Source: JAGVPT01 sp963843065 (lineage in GTDB: Bacteria; Bacteroidota; Ignavibacteria; UBA10030; UBA8401). From it: DNA of 64,000 nucleotides. The stretch spans positions 1 to 64,000 of the forward strand of contig CAWJKX010000080.1 in NCBI GenBank assembly GCA_963843065.1. Direction: 5' to 3'. The position numbers and the translations under genes were made by a program. How positions within the stretch are numbered: position 1 is the first letter of the stretch; each line of letters begins with the position of its first letter. Shown in pieces: positions 1-8,822 of this stretch. The notes beneath the pieces are model-generated. The model did no database searches, was not told where the DNA came from, and saw nothing but the letters and a program-made list of their open reading frames with translations.

Positions 1-1366
1 TGTGTATTGTCGTCCTCTGAACCATCGTATTGCTCCGCATGTAATCCGAAAAAATCAAAAATGTGCCGCCGTATGGAATGATACCGTCGGTCAGAGCCAA
101 GCCGTTGAGAATGGACCCCATCGCATGTTCCCTGACTCCAAAGTGAAAATTCCTTCCGTCGTAACTCCCCGGCTGAAATTCAGGATAATTTTTCAAGAAC
201 GTATTATTCGATGGACGCAAGTCAGCAGATCCCCCGATCAGTCCGGGGAGATGAGGCGCAATGGCATTCAGAACTTTGCCGGACGCTTCACGCGTCGCCA
301 TGGGTCCGGTTTCAGGGCCGAATTTGGGAAGTGCATTCTTCCACGCCTCCCCCAGTTTCCCCTGCTGCACGCCCTCTAGTTCTGCGGCGACATCGGGACG
401 CGCTTTCTTATATTCAGAAAATTTTCTTTGCCATTCTTCTTCCGCGGCTCTTCCCTTCACGACCGCTTTTCTAAAATGCTCGAGAGCTGCCGGGGGGATG
501 AAGAATTTTTTTTCCGGATCCCATCCGTACGCTTTTTTTGTCAGCTTCACTTCTTCTTCACCGAGGGGCGTGCCGTGAACTTCGCCGGTGTCGTGTTTAT
601 TGGGGCTGCCGTAGCCGATATGGGTTCTCACGGCAATGATCGACGGACGGTCCGTTGCCCTCTGTGCCACCCGAATCGCTGCATCGATAGCTTCGATATC
701 GTTACCGTCTGCAACAGACTGCACATGCCAGCCATACGCTTCGAAGCGTTTCATGCGGTCCTCAGTGAACGCGAAGTCCGTGGTTCCGTCGATGCTGATG
801 TGGTTGTCGTCGTATAAATAAATGATGTTCCCGAGCTTCAAATGGCCGGCAAGCGATGCCGCTTCCGACGAGACACCTTCCATCAAATCACCGTCGCTGA
901 CGATGCCGTAAATACGATAATCCACGACGTCAAAGTTCGGCCGGTTATACCGCGCAGCCATGTATCGCTCTCCGATTGCCATGCCAACGCCATTGGCAAA
1001 ACCCTGGCCGAGCGGACCGGTTGTGGTTTCGACTCCGGCTGTCAAATGATATTCCGGGTGGCCTGGAGTTTTGCTTCCGAACTGTCGGAAATTTTTTAAA
1101 TCGTCGAGCGAAACGTCGTAGCCGGTAAGGTGGAGGAGACTGTACAATAACATCGAGCCATGACCTGCCGACAACACAAACCGGTCGCGGTTTTGCCACT
1201 GTGGATGAGCGGGATGATGTTTCAAAAACCGCGACCAGAGAACGTATGCCATCGGAGCCGCACCCATCGGCATTCCGGGGTGGCCGCAATTGGCTTTTTG
1301 CACACCGTCAATGGCGAGCGTCCTGATCGTATTGATGCACAATTGGTCTAAATCATTATTATCCAC
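1..1366 (-). CDS. tkt: Transketolase, N-terminal part (runs off left edge)
   Basis: Thiamine-diphosphate enzyme of the pentose phosphate and Calvin pathways that moves two-carbon ketol units between sugar phosphates. The frame is open from a GTG at 1366 (GGGAG six bases upstream) to the window edge, giving 455 residues of a family usually 620-670 long, so the C-terminal third is missing only because the window ends. Seen: GHPGMPMG at residues ~28-35, SAGHGSMLLY at ~62-71, the phosphate/TPP region GPLGQGFANGVGMA at ~117-130, and the metal/TPP motif SDGDLMEG at ~156-163. The next gene on the strand, a response regulator, lies 263 bp upstream, so the two are probably separate units. Confidence 0.95.
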   Translation of the reverse strand, partial: MDNNDLDQLCINTIRTLAIDGVQKANCGHPGMPMGAAPMAYVLWSRFLKHHPAHPQWQNRDRFVLSAGHGSMLLYSLLHLTGYDVSLDDLKNFRQFGSKTPGHPEYHLTAGVETTTGPLGQGFANGVGMAIGERYMAARYNRPNFDVVDYRIYGIVSDGDLMEGVSSEAASLAGHLKLGNIIYLYDDNHISIDGTTDFAFTEDRMKRFEAYGWHVQSVADGNDIEAIDAAIRVAQRATDRPSIIAVRTHIGYGSPNKHDTGEVHGTPLGEEEVKLTKKAYGWDPEKKFFIPPAALEHFRKAVVKGRAAEEEWQRKFSEYKKARPDVAAELEGVQQGKLGEAWKNALPKFGPETGPMATREASGKVLNAIAPHLPGLIGGSADLRPSNNTFLKNYPEFQPGSYDGRNFHFGVREHAMGSILNGLALTDGIIPYGGTFLIFSDYMRSNTMVQRTTIH

Positions 1367-1629
1367 GTAAAGCTCCCGAAGTAAGTTGAACAGTGAGCGA
1401 CACGAAAGACTCGCCTTCCTGCGAAGGATTCCCTGAGAGAAGGCTTCACAAAGAGAGGAGATAATTTTTCTTCAGAAGGAAGATAGGGAAAAAATGTAAA
1501 AAGTAAAAGGAGTCCGCAGGATAATCAGCTCGTCGATTACTTACATTCTTGAGAATCCAAAACAGCCGCTCGCGGTCATCAACAAATCCTTTCGGGCGGA
1601 TGCAGGTACACAGGAGGGTTGGCAAAAAA

Positions 1630-2292
1630 TTATTCTTTATCTCTTATCAGCTCGTGCTCGATCGCATATCGCACAAGATGTGCAACATCGTGAACGCCTA
1701 TTTTGTGCATAATATTCGTCCGATGCGTGTCGATCGTCCTGGAGCTGATGAATAATTTCTGCGCAATTTGCTGGTTGGTGAATCCTCGTGAAACGAGCTC
1801 AAGGATTTCCTTCTCGCGGGCCGTCAGAAGCACTGACGGCGGCTGGGATGTTTTCGGCTGTTCCCCTTTGCCCAGGAATCCCTTCACGATGACTTCATTG
1901 ATGCGCGGACTGAAAGCTCTTTCGCCTTTTAAGACAGACCGTATTGCTGAAATGAGCTCTTCCTTTTCAGCGCTCTTCAGCAGGTATCCTTCCGCTCCGA
2001 ACTCGAGTGCCTGATGCAGGTATTCTTCCTGTTCGTATGCCGTCAAAATCAGAACATGGGTCCCAGGAAAGTCTTTGCGGACGAGTTTTGCAACCTCGAA
2101 CCCCGAAATCAGCGGAATGAAAAGGTCAAGAATAATCACATCGGGTCGGAACTCTTTCACTTTGAGCAGGGCTTCCTCGCCGTCCTCCGCCTCTCCGACA
2201 ACGACAAAGTCATCCACCTCTTTCAACTGGTTCCGTATCCCAAATCGTGCAAGGGGATGGTCGTCAACGATCAGAATCTGTATCTTCTTCAT
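1630..2292 (-). CDS. NarL/FixJ-type response regulator
   Basis: Two-component DNA-binding response regulator of 220 residues. An N-terminal receiver domain (residues ~3-120) carries the acidic pair in IVDDHPLARFG and the phospho-acceptor Asp in VIILDLFIP; a C-terminal LuxR-type helix-turn-helix (~150-215) contains LTAREKEILELV and the recognition helix region NQQIAQKLFISSRTIDTHRTNI. An ATG at 2292 is preferred to the adjacent GTG at 2295. No kinase gene is adjacent, so the regulator is an orphan here. It is clearly paralogous to the next gene (2387-3052), with the same domain order and nearly identical DNA-binding helices, which suggests a local duplication. Confidence 0.92.
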   Translation of the reverse strand: MKKIQILIVDDHPLARFGIRNQLKEVDDFVVVGEAEDGEEALLKVKEFRPDVIILDLFIPLISGFEVAKLVRKDFPGTHVLILTAYEQEEYLHQALEFGAEGYLLKSAEKEELISAIRSVLKGERAFSPRINEVIVKGFLGKGEQPKTSQPPSVLLTAREKEILELVSRGFTNQQIAQKLFISSRTIDTHRTNIMHKIGVHDVAHLVRYAIEHELIRDKE

Positions 2293-2386
2293 CACCGGTA
2301 CTATCGGTCAAGGCTGTAATTGTTGAAGCGTGTTGTGAAACGAGTCGGTATTAATGTAGAGAATATTTTGTGAACGCCGGCTGGCG

Positions 2387-3052
2387 TCATTCCTTCGACT
2401 GCACGATACCTTTGTCGATGGCATAACGTACAAGGTTTGCCACATCGTGGATGTTCAATTTTTGCATAATGTTCGTGCGATGGGTATCGACCGTCCGCGC
2501 GCTGATAAACAGTTTCTCGGCAATTTGCTGATTTGTCAGCCCGTCCGCAACGAGTATAAGAATTTCTTTTTCCCGCTTCGTGAGGATTTCATCGTCGGAA
2601 AGAGGGAGGATTCTCTGCCCCTCCGCTTTTCGAATGAAGTTCTCGACGATAAGTTTTGAGATGCCGGGGCTGAAGAATTTCTCTCCCTTCATCACGGCAC
2701 GCACCGCTTCAATCAACTGCTCTTTCTCGACGCTTTTAAGAACATAGCCTCCCGCTCCGGAGCGAATAATCTGGTAAACGTAGTCTTCGTTCTCAAATCC
2801 GGTCAGGATCAACACGCGGGTGGACGGGTATTTCTTTTTTAACAGTTTTGTCGCCTCAATGCCGGATAATCCCGGCATAAAAATGTCCATAATAACAAGG
2901 TCAGGCCCCAACGCTTTTGTCTTTGCAATGGCATCTTCACCGTCTTCCGCCTCTCCAACGACGACGAATTCGTCGTAGGATTTCAATTGGTTGATGACGC
3001 CAAAGCGTACAAGCGGATGGTCATCGACAACAAGGATTTTGATTTTCTTCAT
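2387..3052 (-). CDS. NarL/FixJ-type response regulator
   Basis: Second of two tandem response regulators, 221 residues. Receiver domain with VVDDHPLVRFG and phospho-acceptor Asp in LVIMDIFMPGLSG; LuxR helix-turn-helix at ~150-215 with LTKREKEILILVADG and NQQIAEKLFISARTVDTHRTNI. It lies about 95 bp upstream of the 1630-2292 regulator on the same strand, and the pair may be co-transcribed. The strong similarity between the two receiver and output domains points to a recent duplication; target genes cannot be inferred from the sequence. The third regulator of this family in the window (35263) has its kinase next to it, these two do not. Confidence 0.92.
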   Translation of the reverse strand: MKKIKILVVDDHPLVRFGVINQLKSYDEFVVVGEAEDGEDAIAKTKALGPDLVIMDIFMPGLSGIEATKLLKKKYPSTRVLILTGFENEDYVYQIIRSGAGGYVLKSVEKEQLIEAVRAVMKGEKFFSPGISKLIVENFIRKAEGQRILPLSDDEILTKREKEILILVADGLTNQQIAEKLFISARTVDTHRTNIMQKLNIHDVANLVRYAIDKGIVQSKE

Positions 3053-3302
3053 GGAATGTTGGCCGGACTTGGGAAATGGCAGAATTCCTTCCCGCTCTTG
3101 CTCGGTCTCTCTTCGTAAATGTATGAACTATAAGTGGAATTGTCAATTGCAGCCGAGTGATGCCATCGCTATTAGGCTTTGGAATAGTGTTCTGTCGATG
3201 CGTTGCAGGAAATCAATGAACCCGGTAATAGCTTCACTCCCCAAATCTCTGCAGGCTGGGCAATAAGCTCATAAAAATAAAGAAGTTTATTCAAGGGGTT
3301 AA

Positions 3303-4061
3303 TCAGATACTTTCGCAGTCATCTTCGGGAATCCAGCCAACCTTCCCGTCGGCAAGGCGGATTTTGCGCCAATGATTGACACTGTCCAGCACCTGGACAC
3401 GAAGACCTTTGTGAAGGACGAAAAGGTCGTTCCCTTTGCTATCGGGTGCGGCTTTAATGTTTGCCACGTCGCTCATGACAATCGCAAACTCGGTATTCGA
3501 TTCTTTGTATGCTTGTACACCGTACCCTATCATCGTTAGAATGAGCGCTGTCGAAAAGACAAGCCCCCCAAACATCGAAAGCCTTTTCTGAGTGTAAGTT
3601 CTCGCGTAGAGAAAAATTGCAAACGCCGCCAGGGTCAGGATGAAAAATGAATAGACAATCCATCCCATCGTCGACAGGGAAAACAACGCGAGCATCGAAT
3701 CGGCCCAGCGGTAAACAAAAAGCCGCGGCACTGCGTCGATCTTGTCAACGACCTGAAGGTTTGCCAGCTGGAGATTGAACTGCACATCTTCGTCGCGGGG
3801 AAGAAACTGCCTTGCACGTTCATAATTCAGGATTGCTTTTTGAATGTTGCCGCTTTTGTAGTAGGCATTCCCCAGGTTAAAATAGAGTTCGCCGCTTTCA
3901 AAGCCGCTCTGGACAATCTTCTCGTACTGAGTGATAGCGTCCGGATATTTTGCCTGAAGGTAAAGTTGATTCGCTTGCCCGAACGTCTGTGCTGCCTCTT
4001 CCGCGTAAGAAATGCCTGCGATGACAAGCGAAAGAAAGAACATTGTGAATAGTCGTTTCAC
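3303..4061 (-). CDS. batE: BatE: TPR and SH3-like protein of the Bat operon
   Basis: Last gene of the Bat operon. The 252-residue product has a signal peptide (MKRLFTMFFLSLVIAG, cleavage after ~20), tetratricopeptide repeats at ~25-100 (LYFNLGNAYYKSGNIQKAILNYERA), two membrane segments at ~128-152 and ~163-182, and a C-terminal bacterial SH3-like domain (~190-250, ending in WRKIRLADGKVGWIPEDD). This architecture matches BatE of Bacteroides-type aerotolerance operons. Its ATG overlaps the batD stop codon (ATGA), so translation is probably coupled. Expected location is the inner membrane facing the periplasm. The biochemical function of the Bat complex is unresolved; a role in envelope or oxidative stress tolerance is inferred from family literature. 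Confidence 0.88.
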   Translation of the reverse strand: MKRLFTMFFLSLVIAGISYAEEAAQTFGQANQLYLQAKYPDAITQYEKIVQSGFESGELYFNLGNAYYKSGNIQKAILNYERARQFLPRDEDVQFNLQLANLQVVDKIDAVPRLFVYRWADSMLALFSLSTMGWIVYSFFILTLAAFAIFLYARTYTQKRLSMFGGLVFSTALILTMIGYGVQAYKESNTEFAIVMSDVANIKAAPDSKGNDLFVLHKGLRVQVLDSVNHWRKIRLADGKVGWIPEDDCESI

Positions 4062-5877
4062 TTGCTCAACTCCTTCTCCGTCGAAATAATGACGTTGCTC
4101 GCCATTTCATAGATCTTGCTTTTTTCTTCCTGCCTGGAGCTTGCCGGAGCGAATCGGGCGAACTCGCACGCTTCGAGACATTCCTTCAAGCGCGCGACGA
4201 CGTCAACCGAGATCGGCTTTCCTTCCAGTTGTTTCATTACATTTTCGATGGAAAGCTCTGCTCTATCAATGGAGAGCTTGTCCGAAACGTATGCCCAAAG
4301 AGCACGAGAGATTTCTGCATAGAATGCTTCAGAGTTCTGCAAGCTCAATAATACTTTCGCTTCCTTCAATTTTTTCGATGCGGTCTTCATTGCTTTACGG
4401 GAGCGGAACGATGCGACATCCGATAATTCCTTTAACGTCCTTTGCCGGTACGCTGCAAGTCCAACGAAAGCCAGCAGCGGCAATATCGTGATGATTACCA
4501 TCGTAGAGAGCGGAACGACGTCCCCTCCCTTTCTGCGGAATGAACCGGAGTTTGTCTTGATGAAGCGAATATCCTGGCTTAACAGCTTTACATCCTCCTT
4601 CGAAACCCCCGATGCAATTTGCGGCGCCTCAGCACTTCCTTTCTCAACCGTGAGATCTATGGCTCCCGATTTAAGAGCGACGTACTTGCCTTTCGAAGGA
4701 TCGAAATATGAAAACTCCAGAGGGGGAATCCTTTTTTGTCCGGGGTAACGGGGAACGAGCAGCCACTCGAACGTCTTCGAACCGTTTACGACGTTGGTGT
4801 TCCGGTCGATCGTCTCATTGACCTTTGGATCGTATTTTTCGAAATCGTTGGAAATTTCAATGTTAGGGGCCTCGAGGATTTTGATATTGCCGGAACCGCC
4901 GATCGTCGCTTTCAGCGACAGCGGCTCGTTTGTTTTCACCGTCGTGCTGCTAACGCTCGTGTTCAAATTAAATTTTCCTACGGCACCTTTGAAAGATGCC
5001 GGTACGTCATTTTTCGGCAACGGGAGTACGGTAATTTTTACGGCAGGGCTCTTAATATTGACATTCGATGTTGCAACATTGTTGAAAAATGGATCATTGA
5101 AAAACTGGTCGAAGAAATCGTTCGAACGTTTCCGGTTTTGCATTTGCACCTGGCAAACTATTTCCAGCGGATTAATTTCAAGCGTGCCAGACTGCGTCGG
5201 GAACAGCGCAACCTTCTTCAATAATCCGGATTGGTACTGTTTCCCGTTCACGACTTCGGTTGTCAATGATACTTGTTGCGGCACCGCGAGCTCTTCTCCC
5301 CAAAATCCCGTCATCGCAGGAAGCTTCTCGATCGTATAGTTGGTGATCCGAACCCTTGTGTACACTTTAAACGTTACGGTAACCTGCTCTCCAAGGTACA
5401 CACGCGAACGGTCGACGGTCGCACGCAGAAAAAGATTGTCGCCGACCTGAACATTTGAATCGGCAGACTGGCCCGATGCCGCAGATTGCTTCGGCTTGGC
5501 CGCGCCTTTGACCACAGTGATTTCTATCGGCTGCGAAGAGTATTGTTTCCCTCCCGTTTCAGTAGTCGCAGCACCGAGTGCAAACTTCCCTGCCGCACGA
5601 GGCTGCAGAACATAACTGTACGTCACCGAAGACGAAACAGAGCCGTTGACAATTTGCACGCTCGAAGACTGGTTAGGGCCGGAAAGCACCATGAACTTGC
5701 TGAGGTCGGGCAATTTGGGAACACTTCCCCCCCCATGCCTCCACCGTTCAGCGTCAGTTCCAAGGTAAACTGTTCATCGACGGCGACAGTGTTCTTATCG
5801 ACCGATGCCGTAAACGAAACATTCTGTGCGGAAAGCAATAGAGGAACGATCAAAACCATCACTCCTATCGTCGCCAA
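4058..5877 (-). CDS. batD: BatD: large periplasmic oxygen-tolerance protein (frameshifted)
   Basis: BatD-family protein of about 606 residues after repair. A signal peptide (GVMVLIVPLLLSAQ) is followed by repeated beta-sandwich domains containing the family signature FMVLSGPNQSSS and, near residue ~435, a transmembrane helix, then a cytosolic helical tail. The first ~60 codons are in a different frame from the rest. The change falls in a run of eight G (C on the plus strand, 5727-5734); nine would restore the frame (GGGMGGGSVPKLPDLSKF). I chose the TTG at 5877 as start because the longer frame to 5916 is a heptamer-repeat tract rather than natural leader; an ATG at 5859 is another possibility. 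Lies between batC and batE, and overlaps batE by four bases. Confidence 0.85.
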
Positions 5878-5881
5878 TCGA

Positions 5882-5923
5882 CTTTCCACTTTTAACTTTT
5901 CACTTTTCACAGTCAACTACCAA
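5882..5923. repeat. 7-bp-period tract (batC/batD spacer)
   Basis: Six degenerate heptamers in register, plus-strand units such as CTTTTAA and CTTTTCA, each 7 bp. It fills the spacer between batC and batD and would extend the batD frame if read. Confidence 0.75.
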
Positions 5924-6642
5924 TCTTTCTCTACATTGCCCTTCACAACTTGTTTCTTGTGAAGCTTTTTCTGAACATTTTTCTCGTCGTTCTTCAACGC
6001 ATCAAGAATCCGTTCAGCGTCCGCACGAGACATCTGCTTCTCTTGCTGTTGTTGTTGCTGCTGTTTCTGCTGTTGCTGATCTTGCTTTTGCTGATCTTGT
6101 TTGTTTTTATCTTGTTTATCCTTATCCTGCTGTTTCTTCTGTTGATCCTTTTGTTGGTTCTTATCGTTCTTATTTTGCTTGTTCTGCTGTTGTTTCTGCT
6201 GTTGTTTCTGCCTCATCATCTCCTCGGCGTAGGCGAGGTTATACTTCGTTTCTTCGTCCTTGGGATTGAGCTTCAATGAGCGTTTGTATTCATCAATGCT
6301 TTCCTGATAATTTTTTTGTTCAAGATGTACATTGCCGATGTTGTGGTGCAGCTGAGCTTGGACTTTCGGAACGGTTGTCTTTGTAAGAGCATTCTGGTAA
6401 TTTTGGACCGCTTCATCATACCGTTGCTGCTTATACAATGCGTCGCCCAGGTCGAAGTATCCCTGCATCACCTGATTGTCTTTTTCCAATGATTTCCGGT
6501 ACTCAGCTTCGGCATCGGAAAATTTTTGATCTTTGTACAGCGCATTGCCGTCGCTGATGTGCGACCGGACAGTCTGGGCCGCGGCAAGCGAGCTCAGGCA
6601 TGCAGTCAGAAAAAGTAATTTGTTGAAAAACCTGGATTTCAT
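5917..6642 (-). CDS. batC: BatC: TPR protein with Gln/Lys-rich tail
   Basis: Bat operon protein of 241 residues. A signal peptide (MKSRFFNKLLFLTACLSSLAAAQ) precedes three or four tetratricopeptide repeats at ~28-145 (GYFDLGDALYKQQRYDEAVQNYQNAL and HHNIGNVHLEQKNYQESIDEYKRSL are two separate units), then an extreme low-complexity tract of Gln, Lys, Asn and Asp at ~148-205, and a short C-terminal helix. TPRs suggest a scaffold for the vWA proteins BatA and BatB. The Q/K tract is coded by repetitive CAG/CAA/AAA codons and its length may vary between strains. Spacing: ~52 bp after batB, ~40 bp before batD. Confidence 0.87.
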   Translation of the reverse strand: MKSRFFNKLLFLTACLSSLAAAQTVRSHISDGNALYKDQKFSDAEAEYRKSLEKDNQVMQGYFDLGDALYKQQRYDEAVQNYQNALTKTTVPKVQAQLHHNIGNVHLEQKNYQESIDEYKRSLKLNPKDEETKYNLAYAEEMMRQKQQQKQQQNKQNKNDKNQQKDQQKKQQDKDKQDKNKQDQQKQDQQQQKQQQQQQQEKQMSRADAERILDALKNDEKNVQKKLHKKQVVKGNVEKDW

Positions 6643-6671
6643 TGACGCCGGAGTGAAGTTCGCGATTCCAT

Positions 6672-6706
6672 GTTAATTGTTAATTGTTGATTGCTCATTG
6701 TTCCTT
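6672..6706. repeat. 7-bp-period tract (batB/batC spacer)
   Basis: Five heptamers, starting GTTAATT twice, then GTTGATT, GCTCATT, GTTCCTT. It overlaps the batB stop codon. Confidence 0.75.
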
Positions 6707-7750
6707 ATCGACAGCTATTCCTCGAAATGGATTAATCTTTTCCAGCCACAGAATCTTCTTGTCGGACAGAAACACTTCAATAAGCAGCAAAACCATCGCT
6801 GCTCCTATAAAATACTGAAATTGGTCTTCAAAATCAGTGAATTGTTTTGTCCCGAATTCACTTTTCTGCAGTGCATTCACTTCCTTGTAGATCACATCCA
6901 GTTCATCCTGGCTGTTCGTGGCCCGGAAATACTTCCCGTTCCCGAGCGTTGCGATTTTTTCGAGCGTTGTTTCGTCCAGCTTTGTCAGAACAACATTACC
7001 GGCACGATCCCTCTTGAAATCAACCTGGTGTCCGTTCGCGTCATAGATCGGGATCGGCGCCCCTTCAGGCGAACCCATGCCTATTGTGTAGATCAAAACG
7101 TCTTTCTTGCCCGCTTCCTCAGCGGGCGCCATGGCATCGCCCGCATTATCTTCACCGTCGGTGATAATAACCAGAACTTTTTTGGTCGGCGTGTCCCAAT
7201 TAAACGATTTCATCGCTTGATCTATCGCACTTCCAATCGCAGTCCCGGGAGTCGGCACCGACTCGACATCCACGACATCTAAAAACAAATCAGCTGCGCT
7301 GTAATCTGTCGTCAGCGGAAACTGCACATAGCTTTCACCGGAGAAAACGATCAATCCGATCCGGTCGCCGCCCAGCCGGTTGATCAGATTTCCGATTTCG
7401 TATTTAGCTTTTGCAAGCCGGTTCGGTTTGACATCTTCCGCCTTCATCGAAAGAGAAACATCGAGCGCGATGAAAATATCGACACCTTCCTGTTTCACTT
7501 CCTCTTGGCGAATACCCACCTGAGGGTTTGCCAGCCCGACAACGATGAACGAAATTGCCGCGACCACAAGCGCCGATTTTGTCGCTCGTTTCGCTCCGCT
7601 TGAATCCGAGGCGAGGCGCTCAAACATCCCCGAAGAGGAAAATTTCTCCCTCGCCGCCTTCCGTTTCCTGCCAACAAACCAGAAGAGTGCGAGGGTCAGC
7701 GGAACGATGGCAAGCCAATACAAATATTCAGGATGTGCGAAACGTATCAT
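6695..7750 (-). CDS. batB: BatB: membrane-anchored von Willebrand A domain protein
   Basis: Protein of 351 residues with an N-terminal BatA-type anchor (membrane segments ~10-27 and ~58-76), a von Willebrand factor A domain (~88-290) and a C-terminal membrane helix (~310-327). The metal-ion-dependent adhesion site is intact: DVSLSMKAED (DxSxS) at ~93, the Thr in PGTAIG, and the Asp in ITDGEDNAGD. Such domains bind partners through a divalent metal. It follows batA by about 80 bp; the spacer includes a 7-bp-period repeat tract (7753-7794). ATG at 7750 is the natural start. Paralogue of batA; assigned BatB from gene order. Confidence 0.9.
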   Translation of the reverse strand: MIRFAHPEYLYWLAIVPLTLALFWFVGRKRKAAREKFSSSGMFERLASDSSGAKRATKSALVVAAISFIVVGLANPQVGIRQEEVKQEGVDIFIALDVSLSMKAEDVKPNRLAKAKYEIGNLINRLGGDRIGLIVFSGESYVQFPLTTDYSAADLFLDVVDVESVPTPGTAIGSAIDQAMKSFNWDTPTKKVLVIITDGEDNAGDAMAPAEEAGKKDVLIYTIGMGSPEGAPIPIYDANGHQVDFKRDRAGNVVLTKLDETTLEKIATLGNGKYFRATNSQDELDVIYKEVNALQKSEFGTKQFTDFEDQFQYFIGAAMVLLLIEVFLSDKKILWLEKINPFRGIAVDKEQ

Positions 7751-7752
7751 AA

Positions 7753-7794
7753 GTTCTTAGTGCGTGGTGCTTAGTCCTTAGTTCGTAGTCCTTA
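7753..7794. repeat. 7-bp-period tract (batA/batB spacer)
   Basis: Six heptamers such as GTTCTTA, GTGCTTA, GTCCTTA and GTTCGTA in exact register in the spacer upstream of batB. Confidence 0.75.
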
Positions 7795-7829
7795 GTCAAC
7801 GTCGTTTAAACTTCTAACCCGTTACTCAG

Positions 7830-8822
7830 TTACGGCAGCTTCCTCAACCATGTTTTCGATATTCCAATGTCAACCATCAGCAGAAACAATGCGAGCCCGA
7901 CATAAGGATAAAACAGCTCGGCGAACCGTCTGTAGGAGCGAACTTCAATCCGAGTTTTCTCGAGCCGGTCAATTTCTTTGTAGATTTTTTCCAGCGTGGT
8001 GTTATCAGTGGCGCGGAAATATTTTCCGTCCGTCAACGCTGCGATCTTCATCAACGCGTTCTCATCCAGATCCACCGGCATCATTTGGTACCGGATTCCA
8101 AACGGCGTTTGGGCGGGATAAGGCGCTTCGCCGATCGTTCCCATACCCACGGTATAGACTCGAATTCCGTACGACGCAGCGATTTGTGCGGCCGTCGTCG
8201 GGTCGATTTCGCCCCGATTGTTCACTCCGTCCGTCAGCAGGATAATGATCTTGCTTTTCGATTTACTGTCTTTTAAACGGTTCACGGCGTTTGCAATTCC
8301 GAGCCCGATAGCGGTGCCGTCTTCAATCATACCGGGCTTGACGACCTTGAGCAGATTCTTCAGAACGGCATAATCGACAGTGAGAGGGCATTGCGTGAAA
8401 CTTTCCGACGAAAAAATGACGAGCCCGATGCGGTCGTTTGTCCGTCCGTTAATAAACTCCTGCGCCACCGCTTTCGCAGCTTCAACACGATTCGGATGAA
8501 AATCTTCAGCGATCATGCTACCGGAAATATCAAGTGCCAGAACGATATCAATTCCTTCGCTATAGACATTTTCTCCGTGCGAGGTCGACTGCGGCCGGGC
8601 AAGAGCAAAGATCAACAGCGTGAGCACGGCCATTCGAAGGATGAACGGGAGGTGCCGGGCACGCTCCTTTCGCGTTGACGATATTTCTGAAAATGGAGTA
8701 AGGCTCGAGAATCGCACATCGCTTTCGCGGTATTTCTGGCGGAAGTAATACCATACCGACAGCGCAGGAATCAGCAACAATAGGAAGAGGAAGCCCTTGT
8801 TCGCAAACGTCACATCAAACAT
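7830..8822 (-). CDS. batA: BatA: membrane-anchored von Willebrand A domain protein
   Basis: Protein of 330 residues from the ATG at 8822, which has a near-perfect ribosome site (GAGGAGGTG eight bases upstream); the longer frame to 8861 is ignored. Two N-terminal membrane segments (FLFLLLLIPALSVWYYF and the helix at ~50-68), a vWA domain (~78-280) with the metal site DISGSMIAED (DxSxS), GTAIG and LLTDGVNNRG, and a C-terminal helix (PYVGLALFLLMV). The start codon overlaps the end of the upstream gene (stop at 8815-8817), implying coupled translation. With BatB it likely forms the metal-dependent core of the Bat complex in the inner membrane. Confidence 0.9.
   Translation of the reverse strand: MFDVTFANKGFLFLLLLIPALSVWYYFRQKYRESDVRFSSLTPFSEISSTRKERARHLPFILRMAVLTLLIFALARPQSTSHGENVYSEGIDIVLALDISGSMIAEDFHPNRVEAAKAVAQEFINGRTNDRIGLVIFSSESFTQCPLTVDYAVLKNLLKVVKPGMIEDGTAIGLGIANAVNRLKDSKSKSKIIILLTDGVNNRGEIDPTTAAQIAASYGIRVYTVGMGTIGEAPYPAQTPFGIRYQMMPVDLDENALMKIAALTDGKYFRATDNTTLEKIYKEIDRLEKTRIEVRSYRRFAELFYPYVGLALFLLMVDIGISKTWLRKLP

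Noticed and set aside
945..1289. 114-residue minus-strand frame
   Set aside because: It overlaps transketolase in another frame and matches no family; shadow frame.
5950..6279. Leucine-rich plus-strand frame looking like a membrane protein
   Set aside because: It is the antisense of the batC Gln/Lys tract (CAG/CAA read as CTG/TTG), not a gene.
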